Shown: piece after piece, positions 23,525-35,231 of the stretch
Position numbering within the stretch: the first letter of the stretch is position 1
Layout of the letters: every line of letters starts with the position of its first letter
Assembly: GCA_946811695.1 (NCBI GenBank)
Contig: OX328123.1
Coordinates: forward strand, 12,669,619-12,733,618
DNA: 64,000 bases
Direction of reading: 5' to 3'
Origin: Gonocerus acuteangulatus
Taxonomy: Eukaryota > Arthropoda > Insecta > Hemiptera > Coreidae
The notes under the pieces: model-generated
What the model was told of the DNA's origin: nothing
Seen by the model: only the letters and a program-made list of their open reading frames with translations
Databases searched by the model: none
Program-made: the position numbers and the translations under genes

Positions 23525-24470
23525 TTAAATAAAAATTATACCTATTTATATAAAAAATTAAAGAAAAAATTATGAGAAAAATCTTTGGTCCCATATGCGT
23601 ACAAGGCGAATGGAGGATAAGGAAAAATCAGGAGCTGGTTGAACTGGTGAAAAAAGAGGACATTGTACGCTTTATTAAGGCTAGGAGAATTAGCTGGCTT
23701 GGACACTTGGAAAGACTGCCCGATGATACAGCCACGAAGAGGATAACTAGGGAGGAATTTCCTGGAAAAAGGAAAAGAGGAAAGGCTGGAGAAGTGACGT
23801 GGAGGAGGATCTGAAGCGGATGGGAGTGGTGAATTGGAGGGGAAGAATGAAGGATAGGGATGAATGGACGAAGATCCTGAAGGAGGCCAAGGTCCACCTC
23901 GGACTGTAGAGCCCGTCAGTAAGTAAGTATATATATATATATATATATGTGTGTGTCTGTTAACACGATAGCGGCCAGAGTTTTTGTTTTTTCGTCACGA
24001 AACTTGGTATATAGCGGTCAATTAACAAACGATTGAACGAGTTCGTAAACCTACAAAATCGCTCAAAGGGAAGTGGAACCCAAAACACTAATTTGACATG
24101 CACGCCGTAGTTTTTGATATATTTCAACGAAACTTAGTATTCATAGTCGTAATCTACAGAGAAAAATGGGCTGTAAAAATAAACTAAATCGGTTCATTAG
24201 GAGGAGGGGGGGGGGTTTACTCCGGACACAAATTACTAATATACTCATACCGGTCGTAATTTCTGCTGTATTGTAACGAAACGCGGTATACGTCATGGGT
24301 AACAAATGAAAGAGAAGTGTTGTAAAAATGAGCTAAATCGGTCAATCGGATAGGGGGAATTACTTTGTACTATGTTTCAATAGAATAATCCGCCAAACGT
24401 AGGTTCGCAAGGCCGCCGCAAGGAGCGCTTTCTACAAATAGGGGGACTCTATCCTGTTCCTGCGTCAAAT
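23242..24470 (-). mobile_element. Helentron-like element, subfamily D (copy 1)
   Basis: On the minus strand it ends with ACTTTCCTTCGGAGGAAAGG near 23242, the 3' stem-loop. Upstream lie AAATGACCCCCGT, a TA core (about 23460-23520) and, between 23960 and 24400, degenerate units related to the tandem block of copy 36919-38146. A LINE fragment (23572-23909) sits inside the TA core. The 5' end near 24470 is not well defined. Confidence 0.65.
23572..23909 (+). pseudogene. LINE (RTE-like endonuclease-reverse transcriptase) C-terminal fragment
   Basis: It reads MRKIFGPICVQGEWRIRKNQ, WLGHLERLPDD and GKRKRGK, then, after a frameshift near 23795, DVEEDLKRMGVVNWRG and KDRDEWTKILKEAK. This is the standard C-terminal region of arthropod endonuclease-reverse transcriptase LINEs. 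The stop is TAG at 23907-23909, followed by a short AGTAAGTAAGTA tail. It is 5'-truncated and embedded in a TA microsatellite. Confidence 0.8.
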
Positions 24471-25092
24471 CAAAAGACGAAAATATGAAGTTGTTTTGTA
24501 TTTAATTCAATTCACTCAATACAAATGTTTCGAAGAGCACATCGAGTGTACAATGACTTATTTATGTGAAGTCACTAATAAATTGGGTGATTTCCATAGT
24601 AAACATGTCTTATTTTATTACAAATGAACAATATAAAGAAAAAAATGTCGCTCCTGAGGTCCATTTTCGAAAAAAAATCAACGCCTCGAATGGGTTAAAA
24701 TGCAAATAAGTCCATAGACAATATCAGAAACAAGTCCTACGCACAGGGGAACACGGAATTAAATACACGCGGAACATGGACGTAAATACACGTCCATGTG
24801 TATTTACATCCATTTTTTCTGCGTCACTTAAGGTCACTTTCGGTACTTACATCCATTTTTTTCATGAGTCAACATTTTTCCTGGAAGCGGAATGATTACG
24901 TATATAGGACGTCAACTTTTCCTTTGCCTCCTCATAAGAAAGGCCTAAATTTTGAAAATTTCGAAATAATTCCTGGACCTCATGACCTGCACAATTCGCG
25001 TTTCCGTACATCAACTGTAATATCAACAGCCTCTAAGAAAATTTCGAATTCGCTCAACCAAGTTGACCATACATATCCATATATATACATGA

Positions 25093-25153
<61 letters not shown>

Positions 25154-25437
25154 TATATATATACGCACACACAAACACATTTGAACTACCGTTATATTAT
25201 TGATCTATGGGATCTGAAACATGAAATTTTTGTGTCGGCACTTCCGAATTGCGTCATGAGGACAACCTCATAAGTGGGTTTCCTTCCTATGGAGGGAGGG
25301 AGGAACCACGCTAAAAGACATCTTATAAAGTTATTTTTACATATATATTTTTGTTTCTAACAGAAAGAACCGAATGTTTCTGTACTGAATATACTAGTAT
25401 TAAACAATATATTTTTTTAAAGAAATAAAATTCTTAC

Positions 25438-25765
25438 CAAATGTTTCTGTATTTCCCACTGAGTCATCAGTTTTCAGGTAATCATCATTAGGATCCCAAT
25501 TTTGTACTTCAACTTTACCTTTTTCTTTCAGTTGCAACAACATTTGAACGAAATCATTCCGGTAAAGCTGCTTATCTTTTCTGTATTTAATGTTTTCTTG
25601 AATAAGCTTGCGATAATAACTAGTAACTCTTGGGCTTTGGAGTGAAATACCAAGATATTTAGATACATTTGGAAAGCCAAATAAGAACCAAAATCTCAAA
25701 ATATTTAAAACATTTGCTTCCACCAGCTGTCTTCCTATGACTCTGAGCTCACATTCTTCTTTTAT
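25438..25765 (-). pseudogene. Cytochrome P450 middle exon, duplicated and 5'-truncated
   Basis: It is closely similar to the exon at 53287-53648 ([47 protein letters not shown]) and keeps the GTAAG donor. The first part, with the splice acceptor and GAVFGMDPG, has been deleted: the sequence jumps after TGTGAG straight into the 5S-derived repeat at 25768. The remaining frame has no stop, so the break is probably recent. Without an acceptor the exon cannot be used normally. Confidence 0.88.
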
Positions 25766-25767
25766 AA

Positions 25768-25872
25768 TGTCAACGGCACGGGGCAGGTCACCCATGCAGA
25801 TACTGGGCACGCCAGACGTTGCTTACCTTCGGTGATCAAGGGGAACCGGTACATTCAACGTGGCTATGGACG
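25768..25872 (-). repeat. 5S-rRNA-derived repeat (SINE3-like)
   Basis: The minus strand contains CACGTTGAATGTACCGGTTC, GATCACCGAAGGTAAGCAAC and ATGGGTGACCTG, the 5S rRNA layout including the pol III internal control region. It is diverged from true 5S. It lies at the breakpoint that truncated the P450 exon. Confidence 0.75.
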
Positions 25873-26093
25873 TGAGCGAGAGGTTTCAGGACCTTGGAAG
25901 AGAAATCCGGATGTTGGGAAATCCAAGTCAAAGTTCTAGAAGTGCTTCAGGGTAGCGAAGGCGAATATTTACTTTATAGAATGCTGATTCATAGACCAGA
26001 TTGAAAATGTATGCAATTGAAGTTCACTCTTTTAATTTTAATTTATACGAGTGATTTAAAGGTAACAAAATGCTAGGAGGGATGTTTCAGACC

Positions 26094-26357
26094 CAGGGCC
26101 GCCTCATCTCAGAGCCGGGCCCGGGACCAGATCACGGGCCCCCACTTCTCAGAGCCAGAATAAAAATTCTAGTACTTTGCTATAGGACTTTGGTCATTTT
26201 AAAATTATTTTCATCTTGAGTTTTGAGCAAAATGAGAATAAAAGCCGACAATCGGTGCTGCAAAGGTCACTTTCGGTACTTTTTTCCAATTAGCGAGGAT
26301 CGGCCCGGGCCCGGGACAACTGTACCCTGTTGCCCCCCCCCCCATGTGGCGGCCCTG
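26094..26357. mobile_element. hAT MITE, 264 bp
   Basis: The ends are CAGGGCCGCC and GGCGGCCCTG, with the 8-bp target duplication TTCAGACC on both sides (26086-26093, 26358-26365). Copy 2 has the uninterrupted site near 54187. A truncated relative lies at about 45510-45808. Confidence 0.9.
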
Positions 26358-26506
26358 TTCAGACCCGCAACTCGTCCTTGAAATCTGACCATGATGATGG
26401 TGGGCATTATTCAATAAATATTTTATTCAATAATCGTTTAAATAAATTTTTATTGAATAAGAATTTATTCATTGAATAAATTATTCATCCACTGTTTTAT
26501 TTTGTG

Positions 26507-27731
26507 CTAGCTGAATGCCCGTGGTAGCTGAATACCCGTGCTTCACCACGGCCGATAAGTATTTTTATATTGAGTTAGATAACATATAATCAAAATTAAC
26601 GCTACTGCATAATTTTGTACAGCTTATTATTGCACGTACTTTCAAGTTGCCCAGGAAACACCATGTGGAGGTGCTTGTTTCCTTGTTGGAGAGTAAAAAA
26701 AAAAATGAATAAAAAATAAAAATAAATAAATACAACCGCTTAAAAAGTTAGATAAACAGAGACAAATACACGTTGAAAAGCATAAAACTAACAAATTTGA
26801 AGTTTTAAGCACTTATCTCTTCGATTGACATCGTCCCACCGAACATTACAACAGAATATTCCACTTACTACGAGTTCCTAACCGTTTTCGAGATATTTTA
26901 GAAAATATACTGAGATCCAAAAACTTTGTATCACCATTTATACAATTTTTTTCCATATACTTCGTTTCTGAATACCCAAACAGAAAATTAGTTTTGAAAA
27001 GTATTTCTATCAATTTTTCTGGTAAATGGCTACAGAACTCGCTTAAAAAATGGTTTCCTACGTTAAGAAATCTTTCGCACAAATTTCGCTCCAAAAACCA
27101 CGTTCCAGTAAACGGATTCAACTGGTTAATGAACTTGACCTTTTAAATGAGAAGAAAGATTTTTGTAAATGTTATCAAAATCGAACCATTTTTGAGCCGA
27201 TGAGGAACTTCTGAATAATTCAAACCCCCCTAAAAGTACTTAAACATTTGAATATCAAAAAAACCTTTCTTAGCGAGTGTTTACACTCTAAACGTATTGT
27301 CCGTGCAAAATTTCAAATTTTTGTGTCAAGTGGTTCGGGATATTATTACCTCGGATGGGCCATCACCAGGGCAGGGCGTAAACTCTATGAGGGACAAAAT
27401 CACATTTTATTTCTAGTAATTCAAGGACTGCCATCATAGTGGAAATTAACCTCAATTAAAAATAATACTATGAAATAGATAATGTAAGGTAACAGCTGTT
27501 CTGTTATCGTCCTAGCAACGCTTGCTGCCTAGGCTTGCCTGCTCTACCCAACTCAAACTTTAAACCCCTCTAAAAATACTTAAAAATTCGAATATCAAAA
27601 AATCCTTTCTTAGCGAGCGTCTACGTTCTATAGGGAGTGTCCATGCAAAATTTCAAATTTTTCTGTCAAGAGGTTTTGGCTGGGCGATGATAGGTCAGTG
27701 AGTGAGTGGTATTTGACAAATATATAGTAGA
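26507..27731 (-). mobile_element. Non-autonomous Helitron, 1.2 kb
   Basis: The minus-strand 5' end is TCTACTATATATTTGTCAAA and the 3' end is the stem CCGTG...CACGG plus CAGCTAG. The end is slightly expanded: a second GCTGAATGCCCGTGG block follows the stem. The copy-2 site (about 54402, TTTGTATTCAAGG) is empty, with no target duplication, as expected for rolling-circle insertion. It forms an inverted pair with 35232-36477. Confidence 0.82.
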
Positions 27732-27841
27732 TTCTAGGAATAACATAATTGCTCATTATTCAATGAATTTTTATTGAATAAGAATTTACGTATTTATTTA
27801 ATTATTCATTGGCTGATTTTTTTTATTTAATGAAGAATTAA

Positions 27842-28003
27842 TTATTTTTTAATTAATGATGCTCTTGCTTCATCAGGAGACAGCTTTCTAATAGCCACTG
27901 ATTCCTTTAGCAGTTTACAAAGCCTCAGTAATGAAGGAGCAACGAAAAGTTGGCTTTCGAAAAAAGTAATTTCATTGTTAAGGAATACGAACAAAAGCAT
28001 CAT

Positions 28004-28030
<27 letters not shown>
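27842..28030 (-). CDS. Hypothetical coding fragment
   Basis: The minus strand reads FFESQLFVAPSLLRLCKLLK, then ESVAIRKLSPDEARASLIKK. The nominal ATG lies inside the Helentron-like element, so the real start is unknown. The codon pattern looks like protein, but no family is recognised. It is probably an exon or transposon relic cut by the element at 28004. Confidence 0.25.
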
Positions 28031-29591
<1,561 letters not shown>

Positions 29592-29597
<6 letters not shown>

Positions 29598-29648
29598 TGG
29601 GTGCCATCGAATATGGGAGTAAGAGGAAACGAGCAAGCTGATGAAGAA
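29592..29648 (+). pseudogene. LINE RNase H end, left part of a gene split by Copia
   Basis: It reads FLWVPSNMGVRGNEQADEE, the end of a LINE RNase H domain (WVPSHVGIxGNExAD). The frame resumes at 34407 with the AAGAA target duplication, giving DEEAKNALQ once the Copia element is disregarded. The 5' side is cut by the Helentron-like element. Confidence 0.8.
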
Positions 29649-29825
29649 AATTAAGGATTATGGAAGCATAATTAATTAACACCATTAACATTTAAGTTAA
29701 TAAGAAGTATATTGTATAAAGCCACATTGAGAAGCAAGGAACGCCGCCATTACAACTGGTACAAGAAGCGGTAGCTCTACATGTAAGTATGTACTAGATA
29801 CTACACAGAGGTACAAATTCTAACA
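29649..29825 (-). repeat. Copia 3' LTR
   Basis: 177 bp. On the minus strand it starts TGTTAGAATT and ends CCTTAATT. It differs from the other LTR at about two positions (AACGCCG/AACACCG; GTACAAA/GTATAAA). Confidence 0.93.
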
Positions 29826-29933
29826 CTCCTCCTCGATTTAAACATTTTTCCAACATACAAAAAATACAAACAAAGATAAAATTTTAAATCGAATAAATAC
29901 AAATACAAAATAAAGAGTTAGATTAATGTCCAC

Positions 29934-30485
29934 TCATAATAATTGCAACTTGTCTCTAAACTGACTAAGCTTTTCATATTGTAGGGGCTTTGTAAAGATG
30001 TTTGCTGAGGATGGTACATATTCAATTTTGAATAATCCCTTATTTACACAATCCTTAATAAAATGCATTTTTATTTCAATATGTTTAGTGCGTTTGGAGT
30101 TTTCATAAGTTTCAGCCATGGAAATAGCGCCTAAATTGTCCATGAATAGAATTGGTTGGTCTTCAATATTGAACTCGGATAAGATACCTTTCAAGTTTGT
30201 GAGTTCCTGTGCCGCTGCAGCTCCGGCCACATATTCAGATTCTGCTGAAGACTGTGCAACACAAGTTTGTTTCTCTGAAAGCCAACAAACTGGATTGCCT
30301 CCATACAGTACAACTACACCTGTAACACTTTTGAGGTCACTTTTATCTCCGCCCCAGTCAGCATCTGAAAATGCTGTTAAGTTCATAGGTCCTTTGGTAA
30401 ACTTTAACTGTTTATCTAATGTTCCTCTTAGATATCGCAACACTCTTTTCGCTGCTGTCCAGACTTGTTGAGTTGGCTTGTCCAA
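29934..30485 (-). pseudogene. Copia RNase H domain
   Basis: It reads LDKPTQQVWTAAKRVLRYLRGT, SDADWGGD, KSVTGVVV, SSAESEYVA, DNLGAISMA and HIEIKMHFI, the ordered RNase H motifs of Copia elements, and ends EKLSQFRDKLQLL. The segment itself is open. It is separated from RT by a stop at about 30494 (SY*SRY, where F is expected). Confidence 0.92.
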
Positions 30486-30494
30486 ATAACGACT

Positions 30495-31394
30495 TTAATA
30501 GGATACTGCAAACATAATATCAGGCCTACTATTTGTTGCCAGGTACATCAGAGAACCTATCAGTCTACGATATGGGACATCTATCACAAGTTGATTTGGA
30601 TCAAATTGAAAATTTGATTCCATCGGTGTTTTAGCTCCTTTGCCAACTGGCATATTAAAATCATTTAACATTTTATTAATAAAAGATTTTTGAGTAATAT
30701 ATAGAGATGAATTACATTTAGTGATTTCTAAACCTAAGAAATTCTTTATTTCTCTCATATCCCGCACACTGAATTTTTCTTTTAGGGCTTGTATAACTTC
30801 TTTAATGTCATTATCTTTACCTATTAATAAAAGATCATCTACATGAATGACTAATTTAACAGAGTTTTTAAAATATAAACAAAAGTCATAATTTGAACGC
30901 TGAAATTCTAAGCTTAATAAATATTCATTTAATTTAGTGTTCCAATTCTTAGGACTTTGCCTTAAGCCATATAAAGAGTGATTTAATTTTAAATTTTTTT
31001 ATTACTGACATTCAGACCTTCTGGAATTTTAACGAATATCTCTGTGTCTATTTCACCATGAAGGAAAGCTGATGGTATGTCAAGTTGGCGAATTTTCAAG
31101 TTTTCCATAACTGATTGTGCTAAAATCATCTTTACTGTAGAAGAGCGAGCAACTGGGGCATACACATTACTACAAATGCAGTTATTTTCTTCTTGAAATC
31201 CCCTTGCTAATAGTCGAGCCTTTTTTGTCCCATCTGTTTTGGTTCTAAAAACCCACTTTAAATCAATTGCCTTTTTACCTTGAGGGAGGTCTGTTATCGA
31301 CCATGTGTTTAGTTCTTCCAAAGACGTAAGTTCTTTATTAATTGTTAACTGCCATTCTTTATCACTCCAAGCCTCTTTAAAAGTATTAGGATCA
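30495..31394 (-). pseudogene. Copia reverse transcriptase
   Basis: Motifs in order: NTWSITDLPQGKKAIDLKWV, the FRTKTDG.KKARLLARGF segment, QLDIPSAFLHG, the catalytic HVDDLLL (family norm YVDD) near 30840, FLGLEI, and YRRLIGSLMYLATNSRPDI. A frameshift at an A run near 30988 (KKI then NLKLNHSLYGL) and the stop at 30494 interrupt it. The frame also changes at about 31390 relative to integrase. Confidence 0.9.
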
Positions 31395-32090
31395 TCAGAT
31401 TCTGGCTGAAGAAATGTCGAATAATAAACTTGATAATTTTGCAGTCTCAGGAAATTTCACCAGTCTTCCGCTTCTAGTGGTAGTAGCTGATCCTATTTCT
31501 TCATCTTTATCTAAATTATTTTCTTTAATATCATCTACTTTAGGTAATGTCTCCTCCTCAACGTTAACATTAGTCTCTTCATTATCATCTTCCAATGGAT
31601 ACTGTACTACTTCATTACAATTCTTTTCATCCTTTTTTGAAGAACGAGTTATAGAGTTACTTCTATTTTCCAAAAATACAACATTTCTGCTGAAAATAAT
31701 TTCTTTACTATCAGGATTAAGACATTTGTACCCTTTTACATTATTACCATAACCTATAAAGATCAATTTCTGAGATTTAGGATCCCATTTCTTTCTTTTT
31801 TGTTTGGGTATGTGTGACATAACTTGGCTGCCAAAAACTCTTAGGTGTGATATATTAGGTGCACGTCCAGACCAAACTTCAAATGGTGTCTTTTCTTTTA
31901 AAACTGATGAAGGAGATCTATTGATAAGATAAACTGCTGTATTCAGAGCTTCTGCCCAATATTCTTTAGGAAGACCAGAGTCAAATAATAAACAACGAGC
32001 CTTTTCTACTATTGTTCTATTTGCTCTTTCTGCGACTCCATTTTGTTCCGGTGTATATCTAATAGTTAATTGATGGATTATACGGTAATA
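31395..32090 (-). pseudogene. Copia integrase, C-terminal half
   Basis: It reads IHQLTIRYTPEQNGVAERAN, EYWAEALNTAVYLINRSPS, FEVWSGRAPNISHLRVFG and FIGYGNNVKGYKC, with the catalytic E in QNGVAERAN. Its upstream neighbour in the normal protein, the LRSDNGGEY segment with the second catalytic D, is missing and replaced by the insert at 32091-32636. Confidence 0.9.
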
Positions 32091-32636
32091 CTGAAGGAGA
32101 GTGTCCTCAGCACCGATTTTCTTCAAAATATGCACTATAACGTATTTTGATGCACTAAACACGAATCCGTTGAAAAAAAAAAGTTGCTCGCAACTAGGAA
32201 AGAAGTTATTAAGCACTAAAGTTCACTGTTATGGAGGTTATAAAAGACGGGGTAAACAGCTTATATGTAAACACGCGCCTGCGCAATAGTCCTTAATGAC
32301 GAAGTGTAATTGAAATTTAGACTCACCTGTGGTAGCTGACTTGGTCGTAAACTGTCGCTTTTGGGCATACGTGCTATGCGTTTCCGCTTGCTCCGCTCGC
32401 TCAAGAAAACATCAAAACCCCTAGTCAATCCAACTCACAGAAATGAAAAGAATTCTATGCCTAAAAGTCGTCCAAGGCAGTCTTCCCTAACCTTCATAAC
32501 AGTGAACTTTTTTTTTAAATAACTTCTTTCCTAGTTGCGAGCAACTTTTTTTTCCAACGGATTCGTGTTTAGTGCATCAAAATACGTTATAGTGCAAACT
32601 TTGAAGATAATCGGTGCTGAGGACACTCTCCTTCAG
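32091..32636. mobile_element. Foldback element, 546 bp, inside Copia integrase
   Basis: It starts CTGAAGGAGAGTGTCCTCAG and ends with the reverse complement. The arms pair for about 120 bp, through AACGTATTTTGATGCA, ACGAATCCGTTG and GTTGCTCGCAAC. The interior has GGGCATACGTGCTATGCG. No target duplication is visible at the junctions (TACGGTAATA on the left, TTTTACCCTT on the right), and about 20 integrase residues are missing at the site. Confidence 0.82.
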
Positions 32637-32638
32637 TT

Positions 32639-34150
32639 TTACCCTTTAATTTTACTATCAGTTTGGTTTTCAATCATTCTTTTAAATTTCTTAAAAGTTT
32701 CAAATACTTGGTTTTTATGTGATAAGAAGTAAGCAAACATCTTTCTAGAATAATCATCAATTAGAGTAAAAATATATTTACTTCCACCAATAGATGTTTG
32801 TTCCATAGGCCCCATTAGATCAGTATGAATTAGATCTAATATTTTTCTTGATTTCTTTTTACTGCTAGAGAAAGGTAATTTACTTTGTTTCCCTTTAAGG
32901 CATATTTCACAAGGATTATCAGATATTTTTATATCACTAACCCCAATAGCCATTTTCATATTCTTTCTAGACATATGACCCAACCTTCTATGCCAAAGAA
33001 GATTATCTTCACTTACAGAAAATGCAATATTTTTATTTCCAAATAAAAGTCCTTCCTGCTTTAAGGTATTAAAAGTATTCAACTTATAAATTCCATAATT
33101 ACATCTGGCTGTTGCTATTACTTTGTTATCAGAATCCATAATTTGAGCTCCCCTTCTATCAAAATTTATTTTATAACCTTTCTGTATAATTTTGCTGACA
33201 GCCAATAAATTAATTGCTGCATCAGGGGCAAAACTAACATCTTTAGCTTCTATATTAACAGGTTTTCCAAACACATTTAAATTTAATTCAACATTTCCAA
33301 CAGATTCAACATTTAATTTTGAATTATTAGCGGTTGTAATATTTAAATTATTATTTTTAACTGAGCTACAAATAAAATTATTCTTGTTATTGGTCAAGTG
33401 TGTTGAAGAACAAGAATCTAAATACCATGAATTCTTTTCAATATTATTTCCAGATAAGTAAGCTAGAAATGCTTTAGACTTATTTCCTTTATTAATATAT
33501 TTTTGATTGCCTTTAAAATTCTTTTTATTTATAGAACAATTGGCTCTAATATGCCCAACCCTATTACAATTGAAACATCTAGGCAAATTTTTGTTATTGG
33601 TATTAGTATATAACACTGAATCCTCAGACCTTAACTCAGGAGGTTTTATTTCCTGTAATAATTTTACCTTTATTGAGTCACCAGTAATTTTAATACCTGA
33701 ACTTTCAAGTCCCATAATTACAGGCCTAAAGTCCTCAGACAAACCTGCCAACAACAAAGTGCCTACCCATTCATCATCAACCTTAAAGCCCATTTCATTT
33801 AATTTGTGAGCTGTAGATATAATAATATCACAATAACTTTCAACTGAACTACAATTATCTAGTCTAGTTGTTACAAGGGTTCGAAGAAGTCCAACTCTTC
33901 TAGTTAATCCACTGTCCTCAAATGCACGTTCCAACGCTAACCATGCTTCTCGTGATGTCGAAGCATTTTTAATGTGTGAATAATTTACCTTATCAACTCC
34001 TAAAATTATTCGTGATAATGCCTTCCTGTCCTTAGCTGAGTCAGGATCCTCTTGTTTTTCTATTACGCTCCAAAGATCATCCAATTGTAAATAAGCCTTC
34101 ATAGCGAACTTCCAGTCGGAAAAGTTATCGCGGCCAACCAGCTTCTCCAC
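32639..34150 (-). pseudogene. Copia Gag, protease and integrase N-terminal half
   Basis: A 503-residue open frame from MEKLVGRDNFSDWKFAMK. Domains: Gag (residues 1-160), a CCHC knuckle CFNCNRVGHIRANC (about 190), protease site WYLDSCSSTHLTN (about 245, where DSG or DSA is usual), pre-integrase LLWHRRLGHMSRKNM, integrase HHCC zinc finger to CEICLKGKQSKLPF, and the first catalytic D in DLIHTDLMGPM. It ends SKIKG then a stop at the foldback insert. The start follows the PBS at a normal distance. Confidence 0.93.
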
Positions 34151-34212
34151 CGGTGATACGTTTTAACTCATTTTTCTTTATACACTATATTCACTAGTCA
34201 CAATATTATAAA

Positions 34213-34229
34213 TGACTGGGCCCATAACC
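34213..34229 (-). other. Copia primer-binding site (tRNA-iMet internal region)
   Basis: Directly inside the 5' LTR the minus strand reads GGTTATGGGCCCAGTCA. GGGCCCAT spans the anticodon loop of initiator tRNA-Met, so the primer is an internal tRNA segment, as known for Drosophila copia. Confidence 0.8.
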
Positions 34230-34406
34230 AATTAAGGATTATGGAAGCATAATTAATTAACACCATTAACATTTAAGTTAATAAGAAGTATATTGTATAA
34301 AGCCACATTGAGAAGCAAGGAACACCGCCATTACAACTGGTACAAGAAGCGGTAGCTCTACATGTAAGTATGTACTAGATACTACACAGAGGTATAAATT
34401 CTAACA
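34230..34406 (-). repeat. Copia 5' LTR
   Basis: 177 bp, nearly identical to the LTR at 29649-29825. It is followed on the right by the AAGAA target duplication and the resumed LINE frame. Confidence 0.93.
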
Positions 34407-34930
34407 AAGAAGCTAAGAATGCGTTACAGGACTCAGTCAGGTTAGAACCATTCCTCTCTCAAGGAGATTGGAACCACTATCATAGGAAGATGGTAATAGA
34501 TAAATGGGAGATAACCTGGTCAACCAGAAATACAATACTATCAAAGGTTAAGAAGACTGTTAGACCATGGTCTTCAGCTATTAGAAAAACCAGGAGAGAA
34601 GAAATAGTCCTAGCCAGACTGAGACTAGGCCATTGCAAATTGACCCATTCTTATCTTCTAAATAGGCTCTATCCCCCCACATGTGCTCTATGTGACAATA
34701 CTCCACTCGCTGTGGAACACATTCTCGTCCAATGCCGCCAATTCAAGGAGAAGAGAAAAAGGTGGATGTTACCAGAAAATGTATCTGAACTATTGGGAGA
34801 AAATTCTAGCCACCTACTCAATATTGTAAATTTTTTGAAAGATTTAAATTTGTACTGTTCCATATAATTTATAAGGACACCGCTAATGACTTCGGTAGAA
34901 GCGGTATAAATAAATTATTTTTTATTCTTC
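34407..34930 (+). pseudogene. LINE ORF2 C-terminal end and 3' UTR (right part of the split LINE)
   Basis: It reads EAKNALQDS, REEIVLARLRLGHCKLTHSY, LLNRLYPPTCALCD and AVEHILVQC, the zinc-finger tail of I/Jockey-group LINEs, and stops after LYCSI at 34867. The 3' UTR ends near AATAAATTATTTTTTATTC. Joined across the Copia element it continues 29592-29648 in frame. Confidence 0.85.
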
Positions 34931-35231
34931 ATTCATTTTTATACATTTAAAATAATGAGGTTCTTGGAACAAAGAACACAGATTCTTTCAAAAGTCAGTA
35001 AACAATATCACTTAAATAAATAATTTTCATTAAAAGTAAGGAAAATTTTAATGAACGAAGTCATTTTTATTAGAAAAGATTGTTATAATAAATCACTTGT
35101 ATCCAACGAAAAATTGCAGTCAAATAAATCAATTTCCTTCAAAAAATTGTTTCATTCGAATAAATAACTTTCATTCAATAAATCATTTTTATTCAAAAAA
35201 AGTTTTCATTCAATAAATCATTGTTATTCAA
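34931..35231. repeat. AT-rich block shared with 54650-54980
   Basis: TTTAAAATAATGAGGTTCTT and the following CATTCAATAAATCATT units match 54690-54980 closely. In both places the block is followed directly by the same Helitron 5' end. There is no coding sequence. Confidence 0.7.

Larger units (their letters stand above)
16124..27840. repeat. Segmental duplication, copy 1 (degenerate P450 locus)
   Basis: Colinear blocks match copy 2: 16124-17165 with 39590-40830; 21930-23060 with 40850-41757 and 44790-44880; 23122-23230 with 51411-51510; 24480-26090 with 52500-54190; 26366-26505 and 27735-27840 with 54200-54530. The segment equivalent to 44885-51410, with two P450 exons, is missing here. The orientation is the same in both copies, so this is a tandem duplication. 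Confidence 0.85.
29649..34406 (-). mobile_element. Ty1/Copia LTR retrotransposon, 4.76 kb, nearly complete
   Basis: It has two 177-bp LTRs, a 5-bp target duplication AAGAA (29644-29648, 34407-34411), a primer-binding site and a polypurine tract (GAGGAGGAG beside the left LTR). Gag, protease, integrase, RT and RNase H follow in Copia order on the minus strand. It inserted within a LINE RNase H coding region. Stops and a 546-bp insert in the integrase make it non-autonomous, although the LTRs are nearly identical. Confidence 0.95.

Noticed and set aside
24798..25184. 128-residue plus-strand ORF
   Set aside because: The C-terminal half is translated (TA)n, and the rest is intron sequence shared with copy 2 where the frame is not kept.
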